Assembly: GCA_049515555.1 (NCBI GenBank)
Contig: JBEKTY010000163.1
Location: 1-17,915, forward strand
Direction of reading: 5' to 3'
DNA from: JBEKTY01 sp049515555
GTDB lineage: Bacteria; Planctomycetota; Planctomycetia; Pirellulales; Thermoguttaceae
Length of the DNA: 17,915 nucleotides
The notes beneath the pieces were generated by a model. The model was not told the DNA's origin. It saw only the letters and a program-made list of their open reading frames with translations, and did not search any database. This document shows, in pieces, positions 1-7,519 of this stretch (position 1 is its first letter; each line of letters opens with the position of its first letter). A program made the position numbers and the translations under genes.

Positions 1-69
1 AACGCCTCACCCGCGATGTTACCATCGCCGGCGCATGACTCGGGGTTAGAACGGTTCGCTACTCCTTTT

Positions 70-921
70 CTATGCGGCTCTTTCATCCGCTACTCCATGC
101 CGGTTTAGCCCGGCGCTTTCCCACCCTCCGCCTTCCGTCCCGAAGGGGACAGTCTCATCTTCGGCGGACGGGAATTGGGGCAGTTCCCCGCCTTCCGCCG
201 TCGTGCCTCCGTCTTCCGCCATACCAGGCGACTGCGAAGCCGCAAGCGGCCTCCCGTCCTCCGCCGGCCACCCTCCGCCTTCCCCCTTCCATCCTCCGTC
301 TTCCGCCGTGAAGGGGACAGTCCCGTTTTCGTCGGACGAAAACTGGGACAGTCCCCCGTCCTCCGCCGGCCGCCCTCCGCCTTCCCCCTTCCGCCCTCCG
401 CCTTCCGCCCTGAAGGGCTGGTCGTCGGGCGGTTGGGCCACCGCCGCCGGGGCATCGCTGGTGGCGGCTATTTCGTCCCGCAGGCCGAGCATCAGCTCGT
501 CGAGCCACTCGATCGCCCGGCGGCAGTTCTCCTCGGGCAGGTCGCCGACGAGCATTTCGGCGACGTGAGACAGCAGTTGGCAAACCTCGGCCTGGCTGAA
601 CATCTTGGGCGGGCGGGGGGCGAAGTCGTCGGGGTTCTTGCGCTCCAGGACCCAGGCCGCGGCCCGCCAGTAGCGCTCCTGCCGCATGGCGGTGCGGATG
701 GCCCGCAAGGCCTCGATCTCGACGTTGCGCTCCGCCCGGGCGATCTCCTCGGCGAACTGCGGGTCGCGGGCGGCGGTATAGGTTATTGTGCTGGGTGCGC
801 AGCCCACCATGCAGGCCGCGGTCCGCCGGCTGCTGCCGTTAGACAGCAGGGCCAAGATCTTCATGCGTTTGGCTTCGTCCAGAACGTTTCGCGACTTACG
901 GAATTTCGGTGCATCGACCAT
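70..921 (-). CDS. HTH-type hypothetical protein with repeat-derived C-terminus
   Basis: I do not recognise a named gene, but the N-terminal 150 residues resemble planctomycete hypothetical proteins with a homeodomain-like or terminase-small-subunit-like helix-turn-helix. Residues about 17-55 (KILALLSNGSSRRTAACMVG, then CAPSTITYTAARDP) read as the HTH, followed by a helical region with RYWRAAAWVLERKNPDDF at about 83-100. DNA binding is an inference. I start at ATG 921, not an upstream in-frame codon, because GAGGAG sits about seven bases before it. From residue about 171 the protein becomes low complexity (AEGGG, AEDGG, KGEGGG units). This part is encoded by the GC-rich tandem repeats at 72-411, so about 110 C-terminal residues are probably not ancestral and the natural end may be lost. 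It is separated from its neighbours by repeat-filled gaps and no operon is evident. Confidence 0.6.
   Translation of the reverse strand: MVDAPKFRKSRNVLDEAKRMKILALLSNGSSRRTAACMVGCAPSTITYTAARDPQFAEEIARAERNVEIEALRAIRTAMRQERYWRAAAWVLERKNPDDFAPRPPKMFSQAEVCQLLSHVAEMLVGDLPEENCRRAIEWLDELMLGLRDEIAATSDAPAAVAQPPDDQPFRAEGGGRKGEGGGRPAEDGGLSQFSSDENGTVPFTAEDGGWKGEGGGWPAEDGRPLAASQSPGMAEDGGTTAEGGELPQFPSAEDETVPFGTEGGGWESAGLNRHGVADERAA
72..411. repeat. CCGCCTTCCGCC-type tandem repeat field with two embedded inverted repeats
   Basis: The stretch is built from short degenerate units such as CCGCCTTCCGCC, CCTCCGCC and TTCCCCCTTCC. Embedded in it are two related inverted elements, at 145-188 and 313-356, whose outer bases are GGGGACAGTC and its complement. 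The second has arms of about 20 bases around a 2-base centre with one bulge and one mismatch. The motif GCGAAGCCGCAAGCGGC also occurs at about 233-248, the same unit as in the cluster at 5928-6015. The field lies inside the 3' end of the HTH gene. Confidence 0.8.
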
Positions 922-1314
922 GGACCTCTCCTCAGGTAAAGGGTGAAAGTGGAAGAGCGGCAAGGGAAGGCGGAAGGCGGAGGGCGGAAGGGGGAGGGCG
1001 AGCGGATTACAACCCGCCGATTTTCAGACTGCGCCGGGGTGCGAAGGCCCGGCCGCAATCTGAAATCACAACAGAAACTCCCCCTCTGGCTTTCCTCCTG
1101 ACACACATTCCGGCAGCCTTGCCGCGATCTGGAATCACACGTGGGATTCCAGTCGACGGGCCCATAAGATACCCGGCGAAAGCCGAGCCCAGCCGATACC
1201 CGTCAGAAACGAGCAGCCTACACCAAGTGCTGGCCCATTTTCAAGATGGAATTCCGAGGGGGATAGCTGAGGTTGGTGGGTAAGATGGGTAGAATGAGGT
1301 GTTGTGAATGCGGC
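922..1314. other. Intergenic region with repeat remnants and two hairpins
   Basis: No convincing gene is seen here. Positions 961-1005 carry more of the GGCGGAAGGCGGA tandem repeat, read on the opposite strand from the field at 72-411. A large imperfect stem lies at 1019-1066: GATTTTCAGACTGCG pairs with CGCAATCTGAAATC, and an inner CCGGG/CCCGG pairs around GTGCGAAG. A second hairpin, CTGGAATC with GATTCCAG, spans 1129-1152. Neither is followed by a T-run, so I do not call a terminator. Confidence 0.5.
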
Positions 1315-1343
1315 GGGTGCCACTGCTGGCTTGTCCAGCAGTG
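1315..1343 (-). repeat. Family-A REP, downstream flank of the RAYT
   Basis: This is a perfect 29-bp family-A copy on the minus strand: arms CACTGCTGG and CCAGCAGTG, loop ACAAG and tail GCACCC. On the plus strand it begins GGGTGCC. It lies 14 bp beyond the RAYT stop codon. Confidence 0.85.
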
Positions 1344-1357
1344 CCGTTTGGAAGCGG

Positions 1358-1954
1358 CTAGCCAGCCGGATCCAGCCATTCGGCTGGCAGGCTATGGAGG
1401 GTTGGCAGGCGCGGATATTGCTGCGGAGGATCGACCAAGTAATATCGGGTACTCGACCATTTCCAGTCCACGGCCTTCTGGACGAGTCCCCGCCGGACAG
1501 GATTGTGATGGAGGTAGTCGATGGCGGCCAGTACCGTGGCGGGCGAGGTGAGGTTCCGGTCGTAGCCGGGGCCTTCCTGCCAGTAGCGAAATGTGCTCGC
1601 TCCCGGCCGCTGGCGGATCGTCAACCGCTCCAAGAGTTGGCTCTGGGACTGGATTAGCAGTTGCTTCACGCGATAGGAATACGGCCGCTTGACGGCCTTC
1701 AACAGAGCGTCAATGCTGCCTGATTCGGGAAGGGGATAGATTATCAGGTGGACGTGCTAGGGCATGAAAACAAATGCGGCCAGCCGATAACGATGGCCGT
1801 CCACCGCCCGATCGATGCTCTCAGCCAGCATCCCTCGCCAGACGTCGTCGGTCAGCAGGGGCCAACGCTGGTAGCAGGAGAAGGTCAGTTCATGGACGTG
1901 GCCGGGGTCGTCGAAATGACGGATTCGTTTTCGATGCCCTGTCGGCCGGTTCAT
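1358..1954 (-). pseudogene. REP-associated tyrosine transposase (RAYT, Y1_Tnp / IS200-like), one in-frame amber stop
   Basis: The frame encodes a Y1-type HUH transposase of the RAYT group in two open segments. The N-terminal part (1760-1954) reads MNRPTGHRKRIRHFDDPGHV and ends FVFMP. The C-terminal part begins HVHLIIYPLPE and includes AIDYLHHNPVRRGLV and DWKWSSTRYY, typical RAYT signatures. They share one frame and are split only by TAG at 1757-1759, at the residue immediately before the HVH (HUH) metal-binding motif. Relatives usually have an acidic residue or Asn there (MPEHVH or MPNHVH), so a single GAG to TAG change would explain it. The 133 codons downstream are otherwise intact, so the lesion is recent, suppressed, or a sequencing error. 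I start at ATG 1954; the longer open frame upstream is REP sequence. Full length would be about 198 residues, a normal RAYT size. Confidence 0.85.
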
Positions 1955-1975
1955 GCCGCCTATGCTACCGCCGCA

Positions 1976-2008
<33 letters not shown>

Positions 2009-2027
2009 GTGGCACCCGGGGGGCTGC

Positions 2028-3470
2028 TTACACGGCCTCGTTGACCAGCTTGATCTGGGCGAAGCGGCAGAAGCGCTGCAGGTCCTTGGCCAGGTTGCCG
2101 TAGCAGGTGACCCGGTGCAGGTCGTTGGACCAGTTTTTCCAGAGCTTCTCGACGTCTCCGTCCACTTTCACGGTGATCTTGGTGCGGCAGCCGCGGTTGA
2201 TGTCCGGGGCGTCGATGACTTCGCCGGTGAAGTATACGAGCTGGTCGACGCCGGCGAATTTGGCCTGGGTGACCGCCTGCCCCACCGGCATTTTCACCTG
2301 CGGCACCACCCCTTCCTGCCGCTCGTGGACCGTGCGGAGCTTAAAGGGCGAGGCCGGCTTGTCGGGGCCGAGCATTTTCGTGGTCCCCAGGCAATGCGCG
2401 CAAATGATGCTGCCTTGCGATTCGTCCACGGTGGGATCGCTGATGAAGCCCGGCCGGCCCACCAATCCCTGGTACAGCAGGAAGGTCATGGCGGAGCGCA
2501 GGTCGGACTCGCAGACGCCGGCCAGGCCCATGTTGTTCAGCCGCGTGAAGCCCAGGCAGGGATAAGCGGGCAGCTTGATGGTCTTGTCCCACATGGTGCC
2601 GTAGCAGTCGACCGTCAAGCCGACGGCATCTTCCTCATCCAGGAGCTTTTCGAAGGCCAGGGCCTGCTTGCAGGCCCGGAACACTTCTTCCTTGGAAGGC
2701 TCGACCACGGCGGTCGCCTCGCGGAGCCAGCGGTCGGTCTCTTGCCGGGCCTGGGCGTCGTCGACGGCGTTGTAGGCCGCGACCACGCGGGCCAGCTCGA
2801 TCTGCTTGATCTCGGTGCCGAACTTGCCGCGGACCTGCTCGACGAACTTGGCGGGCATATTGGTGGTGAGGTCAAGGATCTTGGCCTCCCGCAGTTGGTG
2901 CAGGGCGCGGAAGGGCCGGACGGCGGCGGCCAACTGCTTGCGGTCGCTGGTAAGCAGGCACTCCATCTGCGCGCCTTGCACTTCCTTCTGCAGCGCGCCG
3001 AAGTGGCTCCATTCGTGCCCCGAGTAGGGCGCGGCGAACACCATCGTCGGCCGGCCCGCGGCGAGAATCTCCATCAACAGCGGCCACACACCGATGGTCA
3101 GGTGAATGACGAGGACGCCGTCTGCCGCTTGGAGTTTGTCTTTGAGGGCTTTCACCTGTGCGGGCGAGGAGACGACCGCGTCGGTCACGAACTCGACGCC
3201 GGCCAGCTCGTCCTTCAGCGCGTCGAAGGTGGCGCGGTAGGAGCGGACCTCGGCCTCCAGATCGAGATGGGGGTCGGGCCAATGATAGGGGCGCGGCCCC
3301 TCCAAGAACAGGCGGGCGACCTTGGTCTTGCTCCGCCGGCACCCCGGGCTGATGAGCTTCGATCCCGGCGGGCCCTCGGCAAAGGCCGCCATGCCCGAGG
3401 CCCCCAGCCCCAGGGCGGTTCCGGCTACGCTCAATTGCAAGAACTTTCTGCGCTTCATTCCTCGCGGCAT
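2028..3470 (-). CDS. Tat-signal sugar-isomerase-like protein (L-fucose/L-arabinose isomerase fold)
   Basis: This is a 480-residue protein. The N-terminus (MPRG, then MKRRKFLQLSVAGTALGL and GASGMAAFA) is a twin-arginine signal with the RR pair, a hydrophobic stretch and a plausible AFA cleavage site, so export folded to the periplasm is likely. The rest resembles the L-fucose/L-arabinose isomerase superfamily. Candidate metal-site segments are GLTVDCYGTM (about 300), CESDLRSAM (about 335) and ICAHCLGTT (about 370). The substrate cannot be told from sequence, and loss of isomerase activity is possible. ATG 3470 is chosen because AGGAGG lies five bases upstream; ATG 3458 (MKRRKF) is an alternative. 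It follows the RluA gene by 132 bp and has its own candidate promoter. An exported member of a normally cytoplasmic fold is odd, but planctomycetes have many Tat-tagged sugar enzymes. Confidence 0.7.
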   Translation of the reverse strand: MPRGMKRRKFLQLSVAGTALGLGASGMAAFAEGPPGSKLISPGCRRSKTKVARLFLEGPRPYHWPDPHLDLEAEVRSYRATFDALKDELAGVEFVTDAVVSSPAQVKALKDKLQAADGVLVIHLTIGVWPLLMEILAAGRPTMVFAAPYSGHEWSHFGALQKEVQGAQMECLLTSDRKQLAAAVRPFRALHQLREAKILDLTTNMPAKFVEQVRGKFGTEIKQIELARVVAAYNAVDDAQARQETDRWLREATAVVEPSKEEVFRACKQALAFEKLLDEEDAVGLTVDCYGTMWDKTIKLPAYPCLGFTRLNNMGLAGVCESDLRSAMTFLLYQGLVGRPGFISDPTVDESQGSIICAHCLGTTKMLGPDKPASPFKLRTVHERQEGVVPQVKMPVGQAVTQAKFAGVDQLVYFTGEVIDAPDINRGCRTKITVKVDGDVEKLWKNWSNDLHRVTCYGNLAKDLQRFCRFAQIKLVNEAV

Positions 3471-3570
3471 GGTAACCTCCTATGGTCCTGTGGCCCGCCA
3501 GCTCCGATTCACAGGGTCCTTACCTTCGTCGTGGCCACCGGGACCCCACGGCGGCAGCCCGACAAAGCTG

Positions 3571-3599
3571 AGTTTCGTTGCCAGGCGGGGCCGTGTCAA
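3571..3599 (-). promoter_or_regulatory. Candidate sigma70-type promoter of the Tat isomerase-like gene
   Basis: On the minus strand TTGACA (3599-3594, all six consensus bases) is followed by a 17-base spacer and GAAACT (3576-3571, three of six). The -35 box lies just upstream of and overlapping the edge of the rluA-type stop region. The implied leader is about 95 bases and contains the AGGAGG before ATG 3470. The weak -10 box keeps confidence low. Confidence 0.35.
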
Positions 3600-3602
3600 G
3601 CG

Positions 3603-4586
3603 CTACTTTCGCCCGCGGAGGGTGGCCAGCAGGCGGGCCATGTCGGGCGGCAGGGGCATCTCGAAGCGCAGGTCCACGTCGGTGATGGGATGGCGGAAGC
3701 CCAGCTCGGCGGCGTGGAGGGCCTGCCGCTGGGCGCCGCTGCGGTCCTCGATGGGCGGGCGGAAGAGCGGCTTGTGGTAGACCTTCTCGCCGCACAAGGG
3801 GTGGCCCGCCTCGGCCAACTGGATGCGAATCTGGTGTGTGCGGCCGGTTTCCAGGCGGCACTCGACGAGGGTGTAGCCCTCGAGGAATTCCAGCGGCCGG
3901 AGGTGGGTCACGGCCCGCTTGCCGGCGTCGGGCAAGTTGGTGCTGCCGCGGCGGCGGTCGCCGCGGTCGCGGACGAGGTTCGACTCGATGGTTTGGGTTT
4001 CGATGCGGCCCAGCACGAGGGCCTGGTAGACGCGGTGCACGGCGTGCCGGCGGAACATCTGCACCAACCGGCGCTCGGCCTCGGGGCTGAGGGCCAGCAG
4101 CATGACGCCGCTGGTGTCGCGATCCAGGCGGTGCACCAGGCGGACGGACGGGTTGCGGGCCGCCCGGCCCGCGGCGCCCCGGGCCGGCCGCTTGCGGGCG
4201 AGCATGCGGGCGACGATCTCGTCCAGCGTGGGCTGCAACTGTTTGCGGCGGGCGGGCCAGAGGCGCTCTTCCGGGTGCCGGACGGTGGTGATCCCGGCCG
4301 GCTTCTCGACCACCACCAGGTGCGCGTCGCGATAGACGATCTTTACGTCTTCGGGCCGGGGCGGGGACTGGCGCGGCTCGCGCCACAGCTTGACCACGTC
4401 GCCGGCCTGGAGCCGCCGGCCCTCGTCCGGGCAAAGGTTGCCGTTGAGCTCGACGTGCCGATTGGCGATCAGCCGGCGGACGGCCGACCAGCTCTGCCCG
4501 GGGAGGAACTGCCGCACCACGGCGACCAGCGCCAATCCGGCCTGCTCGGGCGTGACGTGGTAGTTGCAGAAAGCGGGCTCGGGCAT
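3603..4586 (-). CDS. RluA-family RNA pseudouridine synthase
   Basis: This 327-residue protein converts specific uridines in rRNA or tRNA to pseudouridine in the cytoplasm. An S4-like RNA-binding region spans about residues 14-70 (SWSAVRRLIANRHVELNGN). The catalytic domain follows with VVVEKPAGITT (about 92-101), the family motif HRLDRDTSG (152-160, catalytic Asp155) and LETGRTHQIRIQLAEAGHPL (about 245-264). A basic linker (RKRPARGAAGRAARNP) at 131-146 is longer than usual. The paralogue type (RluC, RluD or other) cannot be assigned from sequence alone. ATG 4586 is the first start that preserves the S4 region; no strong Shine-Dalgarno is seen. The gap upstream to apgM is filled by a family-A REP and a family-B pair. 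Confidence 0.9.
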   Translation of the reverse strand: MPEPAFCNYHVTPEQAGLALVAVVRQFLPGQSWSAVRRLIANRHVELNGNLCPDEGRRLQAGDVVKLWREPRQSPPRPEDVKIVYRDAHLVVVEKPAGITTVRHPEERLWPARRKQLQPTLDEIVARMLARKRPARGAAGRAARNPSVRLVHRLDRDTSGVMLLALSPEAERRLVQMFRRHAVHRVYQALVLGRIETQTIESNLVRDRGDRRRGSTNLPDAGKRAVTHLRPLEFLEGYTLVECRLETGRTHQIRIQLAEAGHPLCGEKVYHKPLFRPPIEDRSGAQRQALHAAELGFRHPITDVDLRFEMPLPPDMARLLATLRGRK

Positions 4587-4606
4587 GGGCGGCTCGGTTT
4601 ATCCTT

Positions 4607-4635
4607 CACTGCTGGACAAGCCGGCAGTGGCACCC
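4607..4635 (+). repeat. Family-A REP between rluA-type gene and apgM
   Basis: This is a single 29-bp family-A copy. It has one arm change (CCGGCAGTG instead of CCAGCAGTG), which converts an internal pair to a wobble-compatible one. It lies 20 bp upstream of the RluA-family start codon and so probably in its leader. Confidence 0.8.
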
Positions 4636-4641
4636 GGCGGT

Positions 4642-4706
4642 AATGTATCCGGCACACTCCGTGTGCCGCTTTCTGACATCGGCACACGGAGTGTGCCGGA
4701 TACATT
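4642..4706. repeat. Family-B inverted pair (perfect 27-bp arms, 65 bp overall)
   Basis: The arms 4642-4668 and 4680-4706 are exact reverse complements of 27 bases around an 11-base centre. Each begins AATGTATC and contains the near-palindrome GGCACACTCCGTGTGCC. The last arm base is the first base, on this strand, of the apgM stop codon (4706-4708). The stem is very stable, but no T-run follows, so it is not a classical terminator, although it could block 3' exonucleases. Confidence 0.9.
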
Positions 4707-5908
4707 TACTTCCCGATGAAGTGCCCCATCAGCTTCCAGCCTTGGGGAAACACGAGCGTCGAGCGGGCGGCGGTGGGGTCGTCGTACTGGCGGGCGGCGT
4801 CGGGGTCGATTCCCGTACCGGCCATGGCAAAGGGCACGTCGCCGTGGCTGTGGGTCTTGGTCCGCAGCGGCGTGGGGTGGTCGGGCGTAACCAGGATCCG
4901 CCACTGGGGATAGGACTTGAGGGCGGCCAGCAGCGGGGCCACGATCTTGCCGTCGATCTGCTGGAGGGCCTCGATCTTGGCCGCCGCGTCGCCCTCGTGC
5001 GAGGCCTCGTCGGTGGCCTCGACGTGCACGCACACCAGGTCGGAGCGCCGCAGGGCCTCCACCGCGTACTGGCCCTTGGCCGCGTAGTCGGTATCGGTGT
5101 AGCCGGTGGCCCCGGGCACTTCGATCCGCTGCCAACCGATGAGTTGCGCCAGCCCGCGCAACAGGTCGACGGCGGTGATCATTACCCCGCGGACGCCGTA
5201 CAGGGCCACGAAGGGCTCCAGGCGGATGGCACTGCCCTGGCCCCAGAGCCAGACGTGCGTGGCCGGTGGCTTGCCCAGGCGGCGGCGGGCCACGTTCACC
5301 GGATGCTCGGCCAGCAGGGCCTCGGCATCGCACATCAGGTCGGCCAGCAGGCGGCTGCCGGGCCCGCGGGGGTAGCCGTCCAGCACCAGTTGATCGGTCA
5401 GGTCGTGCGGGGGCGTGGTGCGGGTATCGGTCGAGAAGGGCGCGGGCGAGCCGGCGCCGCGGACCAGCAACAGGTTGCGGTAGCTTATGCCGGGGCAGAA
5501 CTGCAAGCGCTCGGTGCCCAACTTCTCTTGGAGCGTGGCCAGCAGGGCGGTGGCCTCGGGGGTCGAGATATGTCCGGCGGTGAAGTCGCGCATCACCTGG
5601 TCCTCGATGGTGACCAGGTTGCAGCGGAGGGCCCAATCGCCGCGCCCCAGCTCGATGCCCTGCGCGGCGGCCTCCAGGGGTGCGCGGCCGGTGAAGTGCG
5701 TCAGGGGATCGTAGCCCAGCAGGCTGAGGTTGGCAGTATCGGAGCCGGCGGGGAGGGCGGCGGGGGTATGGTTGGCGCGGCCCACCACGCCGGCCGTGGC
5801 CACGGCGTCCATGGCCGGCAGCCGGGCCGCCTCCAGCGGCGTGCGGCCGCCGAGCGATGCCTGCGGCTCGTCGGCCGACCCGTCGGGAATAACGATCGCG
5901 TATTTCAC
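4706..5908 (-). CDS. apgM: ApgM-type 2,3-bisphosphoglycerate-independent phosphoglycerate mutase (or alternative homoserine kinase)
   Basis: This 400-residue member of the alkaline-phosphatase superfamily has the archaeal-type PGM architecture. Visible signatures are IPDGSADEP (about 7-15, metal Asp), GSDTANLSLLGYDP (about 55-68, the nucleophile Ser region), HVEATDEASHEGD (second metal cluster), VTPDHPTP and THSHGDVPFAMAG near the C-terminus. It starts with GTG at 5908, since the overlapping ATG is out of frame. The standard function is 3-phosphoglycerate to 2-phosphoglycerate interconversion in the cytoplasm. However, it lies directly downstream of hom on the same strand (154 bp, repeat-filled). 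Related proteins next to hom have been predicted in comparative-genomics work to replace homoserine kinase. Both roles remain possible. Confidence 0.85.
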   Translation of the reverse strand: MKYAIVIPDGSADEPQASLGGRTPLEAARLPAMDAVATAGVVGRANHTPAALPAGSDTANLSLLGYDPLTHFTGRAPLEAAAQGIELGRGDWALRCNLVTIEDQVMRDFTAGHISTPEATALLATLQEKLGTERLQFCPGISYRNLLLVRGAGSPAPFSTDTRTTPPHDLTDQLVLDGYPRGPGSRLLADLMCDAEALLAEHPVNVARRRLGKPPATHVWLWGQGSAIRLEPFVALYGVRGVMITAVDLLRGLAQLIGWQRIEVPGATGYTDTDYAAKGQYAVEALRRSDLVCVHVEATDEASHEGDAAAKIEALQQIDGKIVAPLLAALKSYPQWRILVTPDHPTPLRTKTHSHGDVPFAMAGTGIDPDAARQYDDPTAARSTLVFPQGWKLMGHFIGK

Positions 5909-5927
5909 ATTACCACTTCGTTAACAG

Positions 5928-6015
5928 TGCGAAGCCGCAAGCACTTTGCTAACACTGCGAAGCCGCAAGCGGCTGTTTCCTATGACTTTGCTGACAGTGC
6001 GAAGCCGCAAGCGGC
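5928..6015. repeat. Three copies of a GCGAAGCCGCAAGCGGCT unit
   Basis: Copies are seen at about 5928-5941 (truncated), 5956-5973 and 5999-6015, separated by CTTTGCTAACA- and GACTTTGCTGACA-like spacers. Complete units can form a small hairpin from AGCCGC and GCGGCT. A further copy lies near 233-248. They occupy the hom-apgM spacer, so they would be transcribed if the two genes are co-expressed. Confidence 0.75.
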
Positions 6016-6065
6016 TAATCCCCAATCCCCAATCCCCAATCCCTAATCCCTTCCCCAATCCCCTA
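6016..6065. repeat. Heptamer array (CCCCAAT / CCCTAAT)
   Basis: This is a run of seven-base units, CCCCAAT and CCCTAAT, on the plus strand. On the coding strand these read ATTGGGG and ATTAGGG. The array ends at the hom stop codon (6063-6065), whose TAG fits the repeat pattern. Confidence 0.85.
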
Positions 6066-7370
6066 GTCCCGCACTCGCATGCGGATGCTGCCCGGGTGCA
6101 GCGAGGCCAGGCAGTTGATGGTTTCCATGGCCCGCCGCATGGCGCCCTCGGTAGCGGTGTGGGTCATAATCACCAGCGGCACCACGCCCTGCACCTCCTC
6201 TTCCGTCTCGTGCTGGATGACCGAGGCGATGGAGATGTCGCAGCGGCCGAGGATGCCGGCGATCTCGGCCATTACGCCGGGCCGGTCGTCGACGTTGAAG
6301 CGGAGGTAGAAGCGGCCGGGCACGCGGGCCGGGTCGCGGGGGGCCACCGGCGCCTGGCGATGGTCGGACCACAACTGGCGGGCACGAAAGGTAATGGCCG
6401 CCCGGCCCAGCAGGGTATCGATCAGGTCGGCCACGCAGGCCGAGGCGGTGGGGAGCTGGCCGGCCCCCAGGCCGTGGAAGAAGACCCGGCCCACGGCATC
6501 GCCCACCACGCGGACGGCGTTGTAGGCCCCGTGGACCTGGGCCAGCGGCGAGCGGAGCCGGACCAAGGTGGGCGACACGTGCAGCTCCAGGCCCTCGGGC
6601 ACCAACTCGGCCACGGCCAGCAGCTTGATGCTGTAGCCCAGTTCCTTGGCGTAACGCATGTCGGCCACTTCGACCGTATCGATGCCCACCCGCGGAATGT
6701 CCTTCCAGGGCACGCGGGCGTCGAAGGCCAGGTGGGCCAGGATGGCCAGCTTCTGGGCGGCGTCGCTGCCGTTGACGTCCATGGCCGGATTGGCCTCGGC
6801 GAAGCCCAACTGCTGGGCCTCGGCCAGGGCCTCGGCGTAGCTGGCGTCGTGGTCTTCCATCTGCGTGAGGATGAAGTTGCTGGTGCCGTTGAGGATGGCG
6901 TGGATGGACTGGATCTGGTTGGCCACCAGCGACTGGTTAATGGCGGCGATGATGGGGATGCCGCCGGCCACGGCCGCCTCGAAGGCAATCGAGCGGCCGA
7001 GCTGCCGGGCCCGATCGAAGAGCTCCGGCCCGTGCTCGGCCAGCAGGGCCTTGTTAGCCGTGACCACGTTCTTGCCGCTTTCCAGCAGGCGGAGCATGAT
7101 GGTGCGATCGGGCTCCAGTCCGCCGACCACTTGCACCACGGCCTCGATCTCGGGATCGTTGAGCACTAGCGCCAGGTCGCTAGTGAGCATACCGGGCGGC
7201 GGGGTCACGTTCCGCGTCCGCAGCAGGTCGGTATCGACGATCCGCACCAGCTCGACGCGGCGGCCGGCCTGCCGGCTGATGCGCTCCTGGCGCTCCAGCA
7301 GCAACCGGGCCACGCCCGAGCCGATCGTTCCGAACCCCACAATCGCCACCTTGGCCGTACGGTCTGTCAT
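6063..7370 (-). CDS. hom: Homoserine dehydrogenase
   Basis: This 435-residue enzyme reduces aspartate semialdehyde to homoserine, the branch point to threonine and methionine. The NAD(P) motif GFGTIGSG is at about 12-19, VQVVGGLEP at about 79-87, the substrate/cofactor Lys at 107 (ANKALLAEHG) and the family signature AILNGTSNFILTQME at about 158-172. AEANPAMDVNGSDAAQKLAI (about 191-210) carries the catalytic Asp and Lys residues. A C-terminal ACT domain starts near 350 (FNVDDRPGVMAEIAGILG) and suggests feedback control, as in other bacterial Hom proteins. ATG 7370 fits family length; an in-frame TTG eight codons upstream is less likely. A good promoter lies about 40 bases upstream. The stop codon lies within heptamer repeats, so the last few residues may have been shaped by them. 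Confidence 0.95.
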   Translation of the reverse strand: MTDRTAKVAIVGFGTIGSGVARLLLERQERISRQAGRRVELVRIVDTDLLRTRNVTPPPGMLTSDLALVLNDPEIEAVVQVVGGLEPDRTIMLRLLESGKNVVTANKALLAEHGPELFDRARQLGRSIAFEAAVAGGIPIIAAINQSLVANQIQSIHAILNGTSNFILTQMEDHDASYAEALAEAQQLGFAEANPAMDVNGSDAAQKLAILAHLAFDARVPWKDIPRVGIDTVEVADMRYAKELGYSIKLLAVAELVPEGLELHVSPTLVRLRSPLAQVHGAYNAVRVVGDAVGRVFFHGLGAGQLPTASACVADLIDTLLGRAAITFRARQLWSDHRQAPVAPRDPARVPGRFYLRFNVDDRPGVMAEIAGILGRCDISIASVIQHETEEEVQGVVPLVIMTHTATEGAMRRAMETINCLASLHPGSIRMRVRD

Positions 7371-7408
7371 CAGGCGTGCCCCCAACAGCTTCAATCGAGC
7401 CTTGGCCC

Positions 7409-7437
7409 ATATTACGTCGGCGGGGGCCGAGCGTCAA
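7409..7437 (-). promoter_or_regulatory. Promoter of hom (sigma70-like)
   Basis: On the minus strand TTGACG (7437-7432, five of six consensus bases), a 17-base spacer and TAATAT (7414-7409, four of six) lie upstream of hom. The expected start is near 7402, giving a leader of about 30 bases to ATG 7370. It lies in the divergent hom/M42 gap. Confidence 0.55.
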
Positions 7438-7469
7438 CGGGCGCTAGCCCCCTTGTTGCGAGGCATGGC

Positions 7470-7497
7470 TTGCGAAAGTTGCGATAAACGTCATACT
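7470..7497 (+). promoter_or_regulatory. Weak candidate promoter of the M42 peptidase gene
   Basis: TTGCGA at 7470-7475 and CATACT at 7492-7497 are separated by 16 bases, in the only AT-richer part of the gap before ATG 7520. Both boxes are imperfect. An extended -10-like TGCGATAAA at 7480-7488 is an alternative. Confidence 0.25.
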
Positions 7498-7519
7498 TGG
7501 TTGAAAAAGGGGACCGACG

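Noticed and set aside
1019..1152. Small RNA or riboswitch in the gap before the RAYT
   Set aside because: Two hairpins are visible, but there is no promoter, terminator or known aptamer pattern to support an RNA gene.
4642..4706. Rho-independent terminator
   Set aside because: The stem is perfect but no T-run follows on either strand, and identical elements lie in leaders and inside genes.
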